Assembly (NCBI GenBank): GCA_963818225.1
Contig: CAWFRO010000015.1
Coordinates: forward strand, 124,001 to 188,000
Direction of reading: 5' to 3'
Origin: Palsa-504 sp963818225
Lineage (GTDB): Bacteria; Actinomycetota; Actinomycetes; Streptosporangiales; Streptosporangiaceae
DNA: 64,000 nucleotides
Of this stretch, positions 11,222 to 19,094 are shown piece by piece (within the stretch, counting starts at the first letter, position 1; every line of letters begins with the position of its first letter). Below the pieces are notes generated by a model. It had not been told where the DNA came from, ran no database searches, and saw only the letters and a program-made list of their open reading frames with translations. The position numbers and the translations under genes were made by a program.

Positions 11222-12114
11222 TTCTCGTCCCCAATCGCGGTCAGGTGCGTGCGGGCGGGCGGGGCGTCCTCGCCCATGTAGGCGAGCACGAGCTCTTCCA
11301 GGCTCACGTCGCTGGCCTCGAAGGCCGGGTCGGCGACCGGGCCGTTCAGCCGGACCAGCAAGGTGGTCTGCCGCGGCGTGCGGGTGAGCTGAATCACCTG
11401 GTGGCTGCGCTCGATCGCCGTGGTGTCCTTGCGCGGGCCGGTCAGGACCTGGTGCTCAGCCAGCAGGTCCTCGATGTCGCCGCTCAGCTGGACCCGGGAC
11501 GCGGACAGCATGATCAGGTGGTCGCAGACCCGCTCCAGGTCGGCGACCAGGTGCGAGGACAGCAGCACGGTCAGCCCGCCCGCCGCCACCCCGTCGGTCA
11601 GGATGCGCAGGAAGTTACGGCGGGCCAGCGGGTCGAGCGCCGCGACCGGCTCGTCGAGCAGGAGCAGCCTGGGCCGCTTGGCCAGGATCAGGGCCAGGGC
11701 GACCTGGGCCCGCTGGCCTCCGGACAGCTTGCCCACCGCCCGGCCCAGCGGGATGTCCAGCGCCGTCAGCCGCTCCCGCACTGATTCGGCGTCCCAGCGC
11801 GGGTTCAGGTGCCCGCCCGCCCGGATGTGGTCCTCGGCCGACAGCCGCCGGTACAACGGGATTTCCTGGGCCAGGTAGCCGATGTCGGCCAGGAAGGCCG
11901 GATCCTGGCGCGGGCGGCTGCCGTTCACCGTGACCTGGCCCTCGGTCGGCCTGGCCAGGCCGGCGAGCAGCCGCAGCAGCGTGGTCTTGCCCGCGCCGTT
12001 CGGGCCGATCAGCGCCGAAATCCGGCCCTCAGGGACGGTGATGGAGCAGTCGGCCAGGGCGGTGACCTTGCCGTATCGCTTGGTCAGCGCGGTGGTCGTC
12101 ACGGCCGGAGTCAT
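11218..12114 (-). CDS. ABC transporter ATP-binding protein
   Basis: A 298-residue ABC ATPase. Walker A is GPNGAGKTT, the Q-loop region is YLAQEIPLYRRLS, the signature is KLSGGQRAQVALAL, Walker B is RLLLLDEPVAALDP and the H-loop is VLLSSHLVADLERVCD. The C-terminal ~90 residues are the usual extension of DrrA/CcmA-like exporter ATPases. GGAGGAG six bases upstream fixes the start at 12114, which overlaps the stop of the GntR gene (ATGA). Order GntR-ATPase-permease with translational coupling is the YtrA-type operon. Confidence 0.93.
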   Translation of the reverse strand: MTPAVTTTALTKRYGKVTALADCSITVPEGRISALIGPNGAGKTTLLRLLAGLARPTEGQVTVNGSRPRQDPAFLADIGYLAQEIPLYRRLSAEDHIRAGGHLNPRWDAESVRERLTALDIPLGRAVGKLSGGQRAQVALALILAKRPRLLLLDEPVAALDPLARRNFLRILTDGVAAGGLTVLLSSHLVADLERVCDHLIMLSASRVQLSGDIEDLLAEHQVLTGPRKDTTAIERSHQVIQLTRTPRQTTLLVRLNGPVADPAFEASDVSLEELVLAYMGEDAPPARTHLTAIGDEK

Positions 12115-12509
12115 GCGATCTCCTCCTCGTCGGCCGCCCGCAGCGTGACGCGCAGCAGCTGTTCCATTGATTCGTCGTCGAGCCCGGCCTCGCGTGCCTC
12201 GCGCACCCACCGGGCCAGGCTGCGGCCCAGCCGGGCGTGCGTGCCCGGCGGCGGTCCGGGCGGCCGGCGCCGGATGAACGTGCCGTGGCCCGCCCTGGCC
12301 TCGACCAGGCCCTCGCGCTCCAGGTCGCGATAGGCCTTCAGCACCGTATTGGGGTTGATCGCCGTCGCCGAGACCACCTCCCGCACGGTGGGCAGCTGGT
12401 CACCCACGTCGAGCACGCCCATCCGCAGCGCCTGCCGTACCTGCTGGACGATCTGCAGGTACGGCGGGACCGCCGACCGGCCGTCGAGCCGGAAGCTGAT
12501 CATCGACAC
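12111..12509 (-). CDS. GntR-family transcriptional regulator, YtrA subfamily
   Basis: A 132-residue regulator with an N-terminal winged helix (PPYLQIVQQVRQALRMGVLD, DQLPTVREVVSATAINPNTV, YRDLEREGLVEARAGHGTFI) and only a short helical C-terminus. This is the hallmark of the YtrA subfamily, which regulates adjacent ABC exporters. It is the first gene of a three-gene operon coupled by 4-bp overlaps. A palindrome lies upstream at 12523-12532. ATG 12503 is an alternative start. Confidence 0.9.
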   Translation of the reverse strand: MSMISFRLDGRSAVPPYLQIVQQVRQALRMGVLDVGDQLPTVREVVSATAINPNTVLKAYRDLEREGLVEARAGHGTFIRRRPPGPPPGTHARLGRSLARWVREAREAGLDDESMEQLLRVTLRAADEEEIA

Positions 12510-12545
12510 CTCGTCAAAGTACTAGTTAACTAAGACATTAGATTG
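12510..12545 (-). promoter_or_regulatory. Promoter/operator of the GntR-ABC operon
   Basis: An AT-rich stretch with the perfect palindrome TAGTTAACTA (12523-12532), extended by neighbouring AGTACT, immediately before the regulator start. YtrA-type repressors bind palindromes at this position; the assignment is inferred. Confidence 0.45.
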
Positions 12546-12672
12546 CTGCCACGCCCCTGTCAACGCCGTGGCTGCCCCGCCCCGTCGTGCCCCGCCCGTC
12601 GTGCCCCGCCCGTCCGCTTCGCTCGCCGTAACGGTCCCGTATCGGTGGTCTCGTAGGCTGAACGGGCAGGTG

Positions 12673-13161
12673 ATGAGTACGCGGAAAATGGGAGTGCCGA
12701 TGCCGCAGCGCCAGCCAGTGCGGCGGGCCCGGCTGGCCTGGGCGCTGCTCGGCTTCACCGTCGTGCTGCTGGTCCTGAGCCTGGTGCTCGCCTTCACCGG
12801 TGGTGAGACCATCGATACGAAATTCGCCACCATTCCGGTCGAGTTGGCGTTCGCGGTGGTCGGCGCGCTCGTCGCGGCGCGGACCGGGAACCGGATCGGG
12901 TGGCTGTTCCTGGCGGCCGGGTTGGCCGCTGCGGCCAGCCTGGCGGCAGCGGCCTATGCGGCCCGGCCCGCGACCGCTGAACTCCCCGGCGCGGCCTGGG
13001 CGGGCTGGCTCTTCCCGCTCGTCCTCGGGGTCGTGGCACCGTTGTTCTTCCTGACCCCGCTGCTGTTCCCGGACGGCCGGCCGCCCTCGCCGCGGTGGCG
13101 GCCGGTTATCTGGGTGGCGATTATCGGCGGGCTCGGGCAGGTGGTGTGCGCGGCGCTGTGA
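12673..13161 (+). CDS. Truncated membrane sensor domain resembling actinobacterial histidine kinases
   Basis: The 162 residues contain about four hydrophobic segments (WALLGFTVVLLVLSLVLAF; IPVELAFAVVGALVAA; GWLFLAAGLAAAASLAAAAY; GWLFPLVLGVVAPLFFLTPL). They also carry the phrases RTGNRIGWLFL and LLFPDGRPPSPRWRPV, familiar from the membrane-sensor part of large actinobacterial sensor kinases. No DHp or ATPase domain follows; the frame stops at 13161 just before a degenerate insertion sequence. I read it as an N-terminal remnant, possibly truncated by that insertion. Starts at 12688 or 12700 (GGGAG upstream) are also possible. Confidence 0.5.
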   Translation: MSTRKMGVPMPQRQPVRRARLAWALLGFTVVLLVLSLVLAFTGGETIDTKFATIPVELAFAVVGALVAARTGNRIGWLFLAAGLAAAASLAAAAYAARPATAELPGAAWAGWLFPLVLGVVAPLFFLTPLLFPDGRPPSPRWRPVIWVAIIGGLGQVVCAAL

Positions 13162-13199
13162 CCGATCATCGACATTTCCCGGTTCCGCTGCGGGCCGCG

Positions 13200-14290
13200 G
13201 TGAGGGCGGGCCGGTGGAGGACGTCTTTTACGAGGTGCTACGCTGTTCCAGGAGGCCGGGCTGCCGTGCTGGTGGCCGGCGCGGGGTCATGATCGTCCGT
13301 AACCGGCAGGTCGCGCACCGAACAGCGGCTGCAGCTCAAGTGGGGTTCATGGCCGCGGCCGTCCGGCCATGGTCGCGCTCCTGGTGGCCGGGGAGGCCCA
13401 GTTCGGCAACGACCCGCTCGCCTGAGTTCGATCGTGGTCGCGGCTGTCCCGGGCGGCCGTGCCTGGCGGACTTCGCCGCCCGGCGGGAGGCCGCGGAGGC
13501 GGCGCGGCGGGCGCAGGGGCAGGCCTGGCTGAACGCGCTGGCCGCGGGCAATCCGGTGACGAAGCCGCCGGCGGCTGTCGCGGTGGAGGCGGCGCGGATC
13601 GCCCTGGAGCAGGAGGTGGCCCGGCATCAGGCGCTGATCGATGAGTGGGACTGCAGCGGGCCGCCGGGGTGCTGGCAGGCTGCAAGCCGGTCCCGGTCCC
13701 CGGTCCCGCCGGGTGGCCCGGCAGCGGGAGCGGCTGGAGCGGGCCAGGGCCGTCGCCGCGGCCCAGCGCGGAAGAAGAGCAGGCCGCGGCCGGCGAGCCG
13801 GACGGCGCGACGGGAAAAAGAAGAACCGGCCCCTGGGCCGGTGCGCAACGTCACCGCCCCGGCCTCGGCGCTGATGCCGGTCCGCGGCGGCGGGCTGAAG
13901 CAGGGCTACAACTGCCAGGACGCTCGCCGCCGATGACGGCTGATGCTGGCGGGTTCGCCCCGCTGCGCCGGCGAACGTGCAGCCGGGCGGCTGGACCGCC
14001 GGTTCAACGGCGCGCGGTCGTCGCGACGACGCCGAGCCAGATCGTCGCCGCCTTCGCCGCCCGATGGCTCCGCGGAACGCGGTCGACCCGGCCACGACAT
14101 CCCGGCCTGCCACGCCCAGATGACCGGGGCGATCGGCGTGTCGTGCTGGACGCCGGGTACTGCTCGGAGGCCAACCTGACCGCCGAGGGCAGCGCGGACC
14201 GGCTGATCGCCACGGCAACACCGCCGTCGAGCCCGCCCATATCTCGGTGTGGACCGCCCCGGCCGCCCCACCCTCAGGTGACATGGCCTA
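13200..14290 (+). pseudogene. Degenerate DDE transposase remnant
   Basis: Several fragments in shifting frames resemble a DDE transposase of the IS4/IS1182-like group found in actinomycetes. An Ala-rich helical part (RREAAEAARRAQGQAWLNAL, ARIALEQEVARHQALIDEWD; 13470-13650) comes first. RNVTAPASALMPVRGGGLKQ-GYNCQ (about 13845-13920) matches the usual NxTDPxSRxM...GYNAQ block. VVLDAGYCSEANLTAEGSADRLIAT (about 14145-14220) matches the LADAGYxSExN...LIAT block carrying the second catalytic Asp. Stops and at least three frame changes separate them. No terminal inverted repeats or target duplication could be fixed. Confidence 0.7.
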
Positions 14291-14358
14291 GCTCCGCGCC
14301 GGCCTGCCTTCACTCGCCGCCTCCCGCGGCCCCGAGGAGTGCGCCGCTTGTCAGTTTG

Positions 14359-14436
14359 CGTGGTGGATCCGGCTCTTGTGGTGGATCCGGGCTGTTATGG
14401 TGGCCCGGATCCACCGGAGAAGCCGGATCCACCACG
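14359..14436. repeat. Nested perfect palindrome (two concentric inverted repeats)
   Basis: Outer arms CGTGGTGGATCCGGCT (14359-14374) and AGCCGGATCCACCACG (14421-14436) are perfect 16-bp inverted repeats. Inside them GGTGGATCCGGGC (14380-14392) and GCCCGGATCCACC (14403-14415) form a second perfect 13-bp pair. All four arms share TGGATCC. It could be an IS end, a MITE or a strong hairpin. Confidence 0.8.
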
Positions 14437-14616
14437 GTAATTCCGGCTCGCCCGCTTTTGGGTGCGAGAGGCGGTCTGAGACGCGCGACTCGTTCACCTG
14501 ACCCTCGGCACCTGCCAGGCCCAGGGCTCATACCAGGCCCCGTTCGGCGTGCGCCGGTCCGCGGATAGTTCCGGTCTCCCGGGGAAGGCGACTACGCGAG
14601 TGAGGGAGGCTGACAG

Positions 14617-15321
14617 ATGATCGAGAACTCGCGCATCCCACGGCTGGACGTGATCCGCGCCGACTGTGACCTGGCCATCGCCTCGTCACCGCGCTCTGCG
14701 GACCCCGCGTCCGCCGAGCCCCCGGACCCGTTCGACCCCCCAGGCCCGTTCGACCCCCCGGCACCCCCCGAGCCCCCAGGTCCGCTCGAGCCTCCCGGCC
14801 CGCCGGGACCGTTCGACCCCCCAGGACCGCCCGGACCGATTGATCCTCCGGGTCCCTCCGAGCCTCCGCCGCCCGTCGAACCGCCCAGGACCGGGGCCGC
14901 CAGGACCGGGCCGGCCAGGCCAGGCAGGCTCAGGCGAGCTTTCCCGGGTCAGCGCGTCAGCCGCGGGATCAGCCGGGCCGCCAGCCGCCAGCCGAGCAGG
15001 AAAAGCCCCAGGAATGCGAGCGCCACGCCCACGAACGCCACCGCTGTTCCCTGCCCGGCGGCCACCCGCAGCACCATGCCGAGCACCGCCGCCCCGAGCC
15101 ACGCCCCTACCCCGGCCGGTGCCATCGCGAGTGGCCGCCGCCAGGCCCGCGTGCCCAGCCATCCGCCAGCCAGCCCCGCCAGGAACGGCCACGCGGTCGA
15201 CGCGACGCCACCCAGGCTCTCGCCGTGCGCATGCGCGGACCGTCCGATGAGGACGAACGCCAGCACGCAGCAGCAGTCGATCACCGCCGCCAGCCGCACC
15301 GCACGCATCCGCCCAGCTTAA
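14617..15321 (+). CDS. Proline-rich ORF with collagen-like GPxxPP repeats (doubtful)
   Basis: An ATG at 14617 is preceded by GGGAGG eight bases upstream and opens MIENSRIPRLDVIRADCDLA, then about 55 residues of PPGPFDPP / PPGPLEPP / PPGPIDPP repeats (14717-14884). From about 14949 the frame runs antisense to the well-supported DUF3054 gene, so the rest is probably a shadow. Either a short proline-rich protein exists with an undetected frameshift, or the repeat is non-coding. No function can be proposed. Confidence 0.25.
   Translation: MIENSRIPRLDVIRADCDLAIASSPRSADPASAEPPDPFDPPGPFDPPAPPEPPGPLEPPGPPGPFDPPGPPGPIDPPGPSEPPPPVEPPRTGAARTGPARPGRLRRAFPGQRVSRGISRAASRQPSRKSPRNASATPTNATAVPCPAATRSTMPSTAAPSHAPTPAGAIASGRRQARVPSHPPASPARNGHAVDATPPRLSPCACADRPMRTNASTQQQSITAASRTARIRPA
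14717..14884 (+). repeat. Low-complexity C-rich repeat, units of CCGTTCGACCCCCC
   Basis: The unit CCGTTCGACCCCCCAGG and variants occurs several times in 170 bases. It gives (GPFDPP)n-like peptides on the plus strand and Gly-rich peptides on the minus strand. Period is roughly 18 bases or multiples of it. Confidence 0.7.
14949..15308 (-). CDS. DUF3054 family membrane protein
   Basis: A 119-residue integral membrane protein of about four helices (LAAVIDCCCVLAFVLIGR, STAWPFLAGLAGGWLGTRAW, GVGAWLGAAVLGMVLRVAAG, AVAFVGVALAFLGLFLLGWR). The pattern IGR..HAHG followed by TAWPFLAGLAGGWL is typical of the DUF3054 family, which is widespread in actinobacteria and of unknown function. It is transcribed alone. 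Confidence 0.85.
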   Translation of the reverse strand: MRAVRLAAVIDCCCVLAFVLIGRSAHAHGESLGGVASTAWPFLAGLAGGWLGTRAWRRPLAMAPAGVGAWLGAAVLGMVLRVAAGQGTAVAFVGVALAFLGLFLLGWRLAARLIPRLTR

Positions 15322-15385
15322 CGGCTGAGCGTAACGGCTGCGGGACCCCATTTTCCGGAACGGAACGTGGTACCTGCCCCAGAAA

Positions 15386-15422
15386 CCAGTGATCCCCGCC
15401 GCAGGGAGGCGGGGATCACTGG
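15386..15422. terminator. Strong hairpin terminator, 15-bp perfect stem
   Basis: CCAGTGATCCCCGCC (15386-15400) pairs perfectly with GGCGGGGATCACTGG (15408-15422) around a 7-base loop, 22 bases after the stop codon of the HtrA-type protease on the minus strand. It can work in both orientations. Confidence 0.75.
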
Positions 15423-15443
15423 CCGGGAGGTGCGCGGACTTAC

Positions 15444-16919
15444 TTAGGCGGCCGGTCCGGTCGCCAGGGTCACGGTCGCGGTCTGGGACTGGCCGTTCTG
15501 GTCCACCCAGCTGATCTGGATCGAGTCGCCGGGGTGGTACTGGACCAGGGCGTGCGAGATGTCCTCGGCCGAGGTGACGCTCTGGCTGCCGACTGCGGTG
15601 ATCGTGTCGCCTTCGGTGATTCCGGCGCTGGCGGCGGGGGAGCCGGATTCGGTCCCGGCCACGGTCACGCCGCTCGTGCTGCCCTGGCTGTTCTGGCTGC
15701 CGAACCCGCCGAACCCGCCGAAGCTGCCGGAGTTACCGGAGCTGCCGGAGTTACCGGAGCTGCCGGACCCGCCGAAGCCGCCGAAGCCGCCGGACCCGTC
15801 GCCCGAGCTGCTGCTCGATGAACCGATCTCCAGGCCGAGGAAGGCGGTGGCGCCGATGTGGACGTCGGACGTCGTGGTGCCGGCCTCGATCTGCTTGGCG
15901 ATGGACAGCGCCGCGTCGATCGGGATCGCGTAGGCCTGGGTGGCCGTCGAGGACTGGCCCTGCAGCTGGTAGTTGGAGCCCGCGGCGGTGTCCATGCCGA
16001 TCACCTCGCCGTAGGAGTTGACCAGCGGGCCGCCCGAGTCACCGGGCTGGATGGGCGCGTTGGTCTCGATCAGCCCGGTCAGCTGCTCGCTGACGCTGGA
16101 CAGCTCGTCCGACGCGGTGATCGACTGGTCCAGGGCGCTTACCGTGCCGGTCGCCACCGATGGGGTCCCGCCCTTGCCCTCAGCGTTGCCCAGGGCGGTC
16201 ACGCTGTCGCCGGTCTGCACCGTGGAAGAGTCGCCCAGGCTGGCCGTGGTCAGGCCGGACGCGTTCTGCAGCTGGATCACGGCCACGTCGTGGCTGGCGT
16301 CGTAGCCCACCACGGTCGCGGTGTAGGTCTTGCCGTTGCCGATGTCGGTCACCTTGATCGAAGTGGCGCCCTCGACGACGTGGTTGTTGGTGAGCACCTC
16401 GCCGGTGGAGGTCAGCACGATGCCGGTCCCGGCTGACGTGGCTTGCTGGAGGCCGTCGCTGGACACCACATCGACCAGCCCCGGGTCCACCCGCGAGGCG
16501 ATCGCGCTGCTGGACAGCACGGTCTTGGAGGTGGCCGTGGCGGTGCCCGCCACGGTGTGGCCCATGCTCCCGACCAGCCCGCCCACCGCGGCACCGGCGG
16601 CCAGCGCCACCGCGGCGGTGATGGCCAGCCCGCGCTTGTGGTTCTTGCGCGGCGGCATCGGCGGCTCGCCGTAACCAGGGGCGCCCGCATACCAGGAACC
16701 GCCATCGTGGCCCCCGCCCCCCGGGTATCCCTGCGGGGCAGGGTTGCCATAGGGGTAAGCCTGCCCGTGTGCCGGAGCCCCGTGTCCGGAAGCCCCGTGT
16801 CCGGAAGCACCGTATCCCGGGGTGGTGCCTGGTCCGCTGTGCGCCGGGCCTGCCTGCTCCGGGCTTACCTGCTCTGGGCCCGACTGCTCCGGGTTCCCCG
16901 GGTCAAATGTCTGGCTCAT
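15444..16919 (-). CDS. Membrane-anchored HtrA/DegP-type serine protease with PDZ domain
   Basis: A ~491-residue protein. A Pro/Gly/His-rich cytoplasmic N-terminus (about 90 residues with GASGHGA repeats) is followed by one transmembrane segment (GLAITAAVALAAGAAVGGLV), an extracytoplasmic trypsin-like domain and a PDZ domain. The triad is His in LTNNHVVEGA, Asp in SHDVAVIQL and Ser in QPGDSGGPLV. The PDZ part (SGVTVAGTESGSPAASAGIT, then EGDTITAVG) follows a long Gly/Ser/Phe linker encoded at about 15690-15830. Such proteases handle misfolded envelope proteins. GAGGG eight bases upstream supports ATG 16919. A strong hairpin follows the gene. Confidence 0.93.
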   Translation of the reverse strand: MSQTFDPGNPEQSGPEQVSPEQAGPAHSGPGTTPGYGASGHGASGHGAPAHGQAYPYGNPAPQGYPGGGGHDGGSWYAGAPGYGEPPMPPRKNHKRGLAITAAVALAAGAAVGGLVGSMGHTVAGTATATSKTVLSSSAIASRVDPGLVDVVSSDGLQQATSAGTGIVLTSTGEVLTNNHVVEGATSIKVTDIGNGKTYTATVVGYDASHDVAVIQLQNASGLTTASLGDSSTVQTGDSVTALGNAEGKGGTPSVATGTVSALDQSITASDELSSVSEQLTGLIETNAPIQPGDSGGPLVNSYGEVIGMDTAAGSNYQLQGQSSTATQAYAIPIDAALSIAKQIEAGTTTSDVHIGATAFLGLEIGSSSSSSGDGSGGFGGFGGSGSSGNSGSSGNSGSFGGFGGFGSQNSQGSTSGVTVAGTESGSPAASAGITEGDTITAVGSQSVTSAEDISHALVQYHPGDSIQISWVDQNGQSQTATVTLATGPAA

Positions 16920-17070
16920 GGGTTCGTCCCTCAATTCCCTCAGTTCGCGAGCCGCGGCCTCGGCGGCTTCGTCCTTTCGTTATGTTTTGATAATCGGCCG
17001 CGGACCTGGAGGCCAGCCAAGGGCACACCCCGGCAATCCTCCAAGTTTCCTGAATGCCATCTGAACTCAT
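16920..17070 (-). promoter_or_regulatory. Upstream region of the HtrA-type protease gene
   Basis: The gap to the upstream hydrolase gene holds an AT-richer patch (about 16975-16995 on the plus strand), which is the likely promoter. No clear -35/-10 pair or operator could be fixed. Confidence 0.3.
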
Positions 17071-17871
17071 TCAGGTTGAGGAGGTCTCCGAGACCGGGAC
17101 CAGGCCCGGCTCGGCCATCTCATCATCGGCGCTCAGCCATTCGCGGATCGCCAGGGACAGCAGGGCCGGGACCAGGTCCCGGGATCGGCGCGCCAGCCAC
17201 ATCGTGCCCTTAGTGGCCATCCACCCGAACTCCGCCATCCGCGAGGGCGGCGCAGTGGACGGCTCCGGGTCGGGACCGGGACCGAGCGGGTAACCCGCCG
17301 CGGCCAGCAGGGCGTGGAACTGGCAGGCCATGAAGCGGTGCCCGCGCTCGTTCGGGTGCAGCCGGTCCACGCTCCAGAAGCACCGCTGGTAGATGGCCGG
17401 GTCGCGGGCCGCGTCCAGGTGCAGGGTGCCGTAGCGCAGGGCCACCTCGTCCACCGCGTCGTTCACCGCGCGCACCCGCCGGGCCAGGGGCCGGGCCAGG
17501 GACTTCGGCAGGCCGAACATCTGCCCCGGATCAGGCAGCCGCATGGTGAGCACCTGCGCGCCCGCGGCCCGCAGGCCCGCTACCGTACATGCCACCGCCA
17601 GGCCGGTGCGCTGCGGGTCGAAGTTGCCGCGCAGGGTGTCGTTGATGCCCACCACCACGCTGGCCACGTCGGGCTTGAGGGCCATGGCGGCGGGCAGCTG
17701 CAGCCGTTCCACGTCGGCCGCCAGCGCGCCGAGCGTGGCGAGGTTGTGCATGACCGGCTGGTGCAGGCTGGCGGCCAGCAGCGCGGCCCAGCCGCGCCAC
17801 CCGCCGCCGTCCGGCGCCGGGTCGCCCATGCCCACCGTGATCGAGTCGCCGAGCGCGACGAAGGTTGTCAT
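17071..17871 (-). CDS. SGNH/GDSL-type hydrolase
   Basis: A 266-residue esterase/lipase-fold protein. Block I is FVALGDSITVGMGDP (nucleophile Ser about residue 10), block III contains VVGINDT, and block V is DRLHPNERGH with the Asp and His of the triad. No signal peptide is visible. The start overlaps the stop of the upstream glycosyltransferase by 4 bp, so it is the last gene of a three-gene operon with two GT4 enzymes. It may deacylate a glycolipid or glycan made by them; that link is contextual only. Confidence 0.88.
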   Translation of the reverse strand: MTTFVALGDSITVGMGDPAPDGGGWRGWAALLAASLHQPVMHNLATLGALAADVERLQLPAAMALKPDVASVVVGINDTLRGNFDPQRTGLAVACTVAGLRAAGAQVLTMRLPDPGQMFGLPKSLARPLARRVRAVNDAVDEVALRYGTLHLDAARDPAIYQRCFWSVDRLHPNERGHRFMACQFHALLAAAGYPLGPGPDPEPSTAPPSRMAEFGWMATKGTMWLARRSRDLVPALLSLAIREWLSADDEMAEPGLVPVSETSST

Positions 17872-19094
17872 GCCGGCCTCCGCTCAGCCGTGACCGTCGG
17901 GGCTGCGGCGTCCGCGGGCTCAGCCGGCATCTCGCCCAGGCGCCTGCCCCCTGTCTCCACCGGGCTCGCCGCCAACTCCTCGTGTATCGCCACGAAGCCC
18001 GCCACGGCCGCGGCCCAGCCGAACCGCTCGGCCCGGGTCCGGGCCGCGGCCCGGCGGGCGGCCTCGGGCCGGCGCAGCACGGCCATCACCCCGGCGGCCA
18101 GATCCTCGCCTGCCACGCTGGCCCCGGCCTCGCCCACGACCTCAGGCAGCGCGGACTCCGCGCTCACCACCACCGGGGTGCCGCAGGCCAGCGCCTCGAG
18201 CCCGGCCAGCCCGAAGGTTTCCGCCGGGCCCGGGGCGATGGCCACGTCGGCGCTGGCCAGCAGTGCGGCCAGGTCCGCGCGGTCCGGCAGGAAACCGGCG
18301 AAGGTGACCGGCAGGCCCTCGCGCGCCGCGCGGCGCTCCAGCCGGCCGCGCAGCGGCCCGTCGCCAGCCACCACGAGCCGGGCGGGCACGCCCTTCGCGC
18401 GCAGCGTGGCCAGTGTGTTCAGCGAGCGCTGCGGCTTCTTTTCCGGGGACAGCCGCCCGCAGTGGACCAGCAGCGTCTCGCCCGGCGCTGCGTAGGCGTC
18501 CCGGACCGGCGTGTGCGGTGCGGCGAAGGTGGCCAGGTCGACGCCGAGCGGGGCGTGCACCAGGTTGGCCGCGCCGATCCGGTCGAATTCGGCGGCCGCC
18601 CACGCGGTCGTGCAGATCACCCGCTCGTAACCGCGCACGGTGCGCCGGTTGACCGCGTCGACCAGGGCCAGCGCGGGACCCCACCGGGACAGCGAGGGCA
18701 GATCCAGGCCGGGTACCGCCAGCCTGATCAGCGCGGTCAGGCTCTCGTGCGAGATCATGACCGCCGGCACGCCGTGCTCGCGTGCCCACCGCCCGGTCCA
18801 GCGCAGCGTGGTCCGGTCTGACACCTCCAGCGTGTCCGGCCGCAGCTCGCCGAGCAGGGCAGCCACCCGCCGCTGGCGCAGCAGGACCCGGTACCCGCCG
18901 GTGAACGGCAGCCGGGGCCCGCTCAGCGTGATCACCCGGCCCTGCGAGGTCTGCTCGTCGCCGTCCCGCTCACCCGGAATGACCAGCACCGGTTCGTGGC
19001 CCGCGGCCAGGTACCCGGCGCCGAGCTCGCGCAGCGAGGTGCGCAGCCCGCCGGAGTTGGGGGCGACATAGTTAGCCAGCCGCACGATCCTCAT
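17868..19094 (-). CDS. GT4-family glycosyltransferase
   Basis: A 408-residue GT-B enzyme. The N-terminal domain starts MRIVRLANYVAPNSGGLRTS. The C-terminal nucleotide-sugar domain has LVHCGRLSPEKKPQRSLNTL and PGPAETFGLAGLEALACGTP, the usual E-x7-E region of family 4. GDP-mannose or another NDP-sugar is the likely donor; the acceptor is unknown. It overlaps the next glycosyltransferase by 4 bp at its start and the SGNH hydrolase at its end, suggesting joint production of a cell-envelope glycolipid. Confidence 0.9.
   Translation of the reverse strand: MRIVRLANYVAPNSGGLRTSLRELGAGYLAAGHEPVLVIPGERDGDEQTSQGRVITLSGPRLPFTGGYRVLLRQRRVAALLGELRPDTLEVSDRTTLRWTGRWAREHGVPAVMISHESLTALIRLAVPGLDLPSLSRWGPALALVDAVNRRTVRGYERVICTTAWAAAEFDRIGAANLVHAPLGVDLATFAAPHTPVRDAYAAPGETLLVHCGRLSPEKKPQRSLNTLATLRAKGVPARLVVAGDGPLRGRLERRAAREGLPVTFAGFLPDRADLAALLASADVAIAPGPAETFGLAGLEALACGTPVVVSAESALPEVVGEAGASVAGEDLAAGVMAVLRRPEAARRAAARTRAERFGWAAAVAGFVAIHEELAASPVETGGRRLGEMPAEPADAAAPTVTAERRPA

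Noticed and set aside
13238..14284. A 348-codon minus-strand frame over the IS remnant
   Set aside because: Arg/Pro/Ala-rich composition without motifs; the plus-strand fragments match transposase blocks instead.
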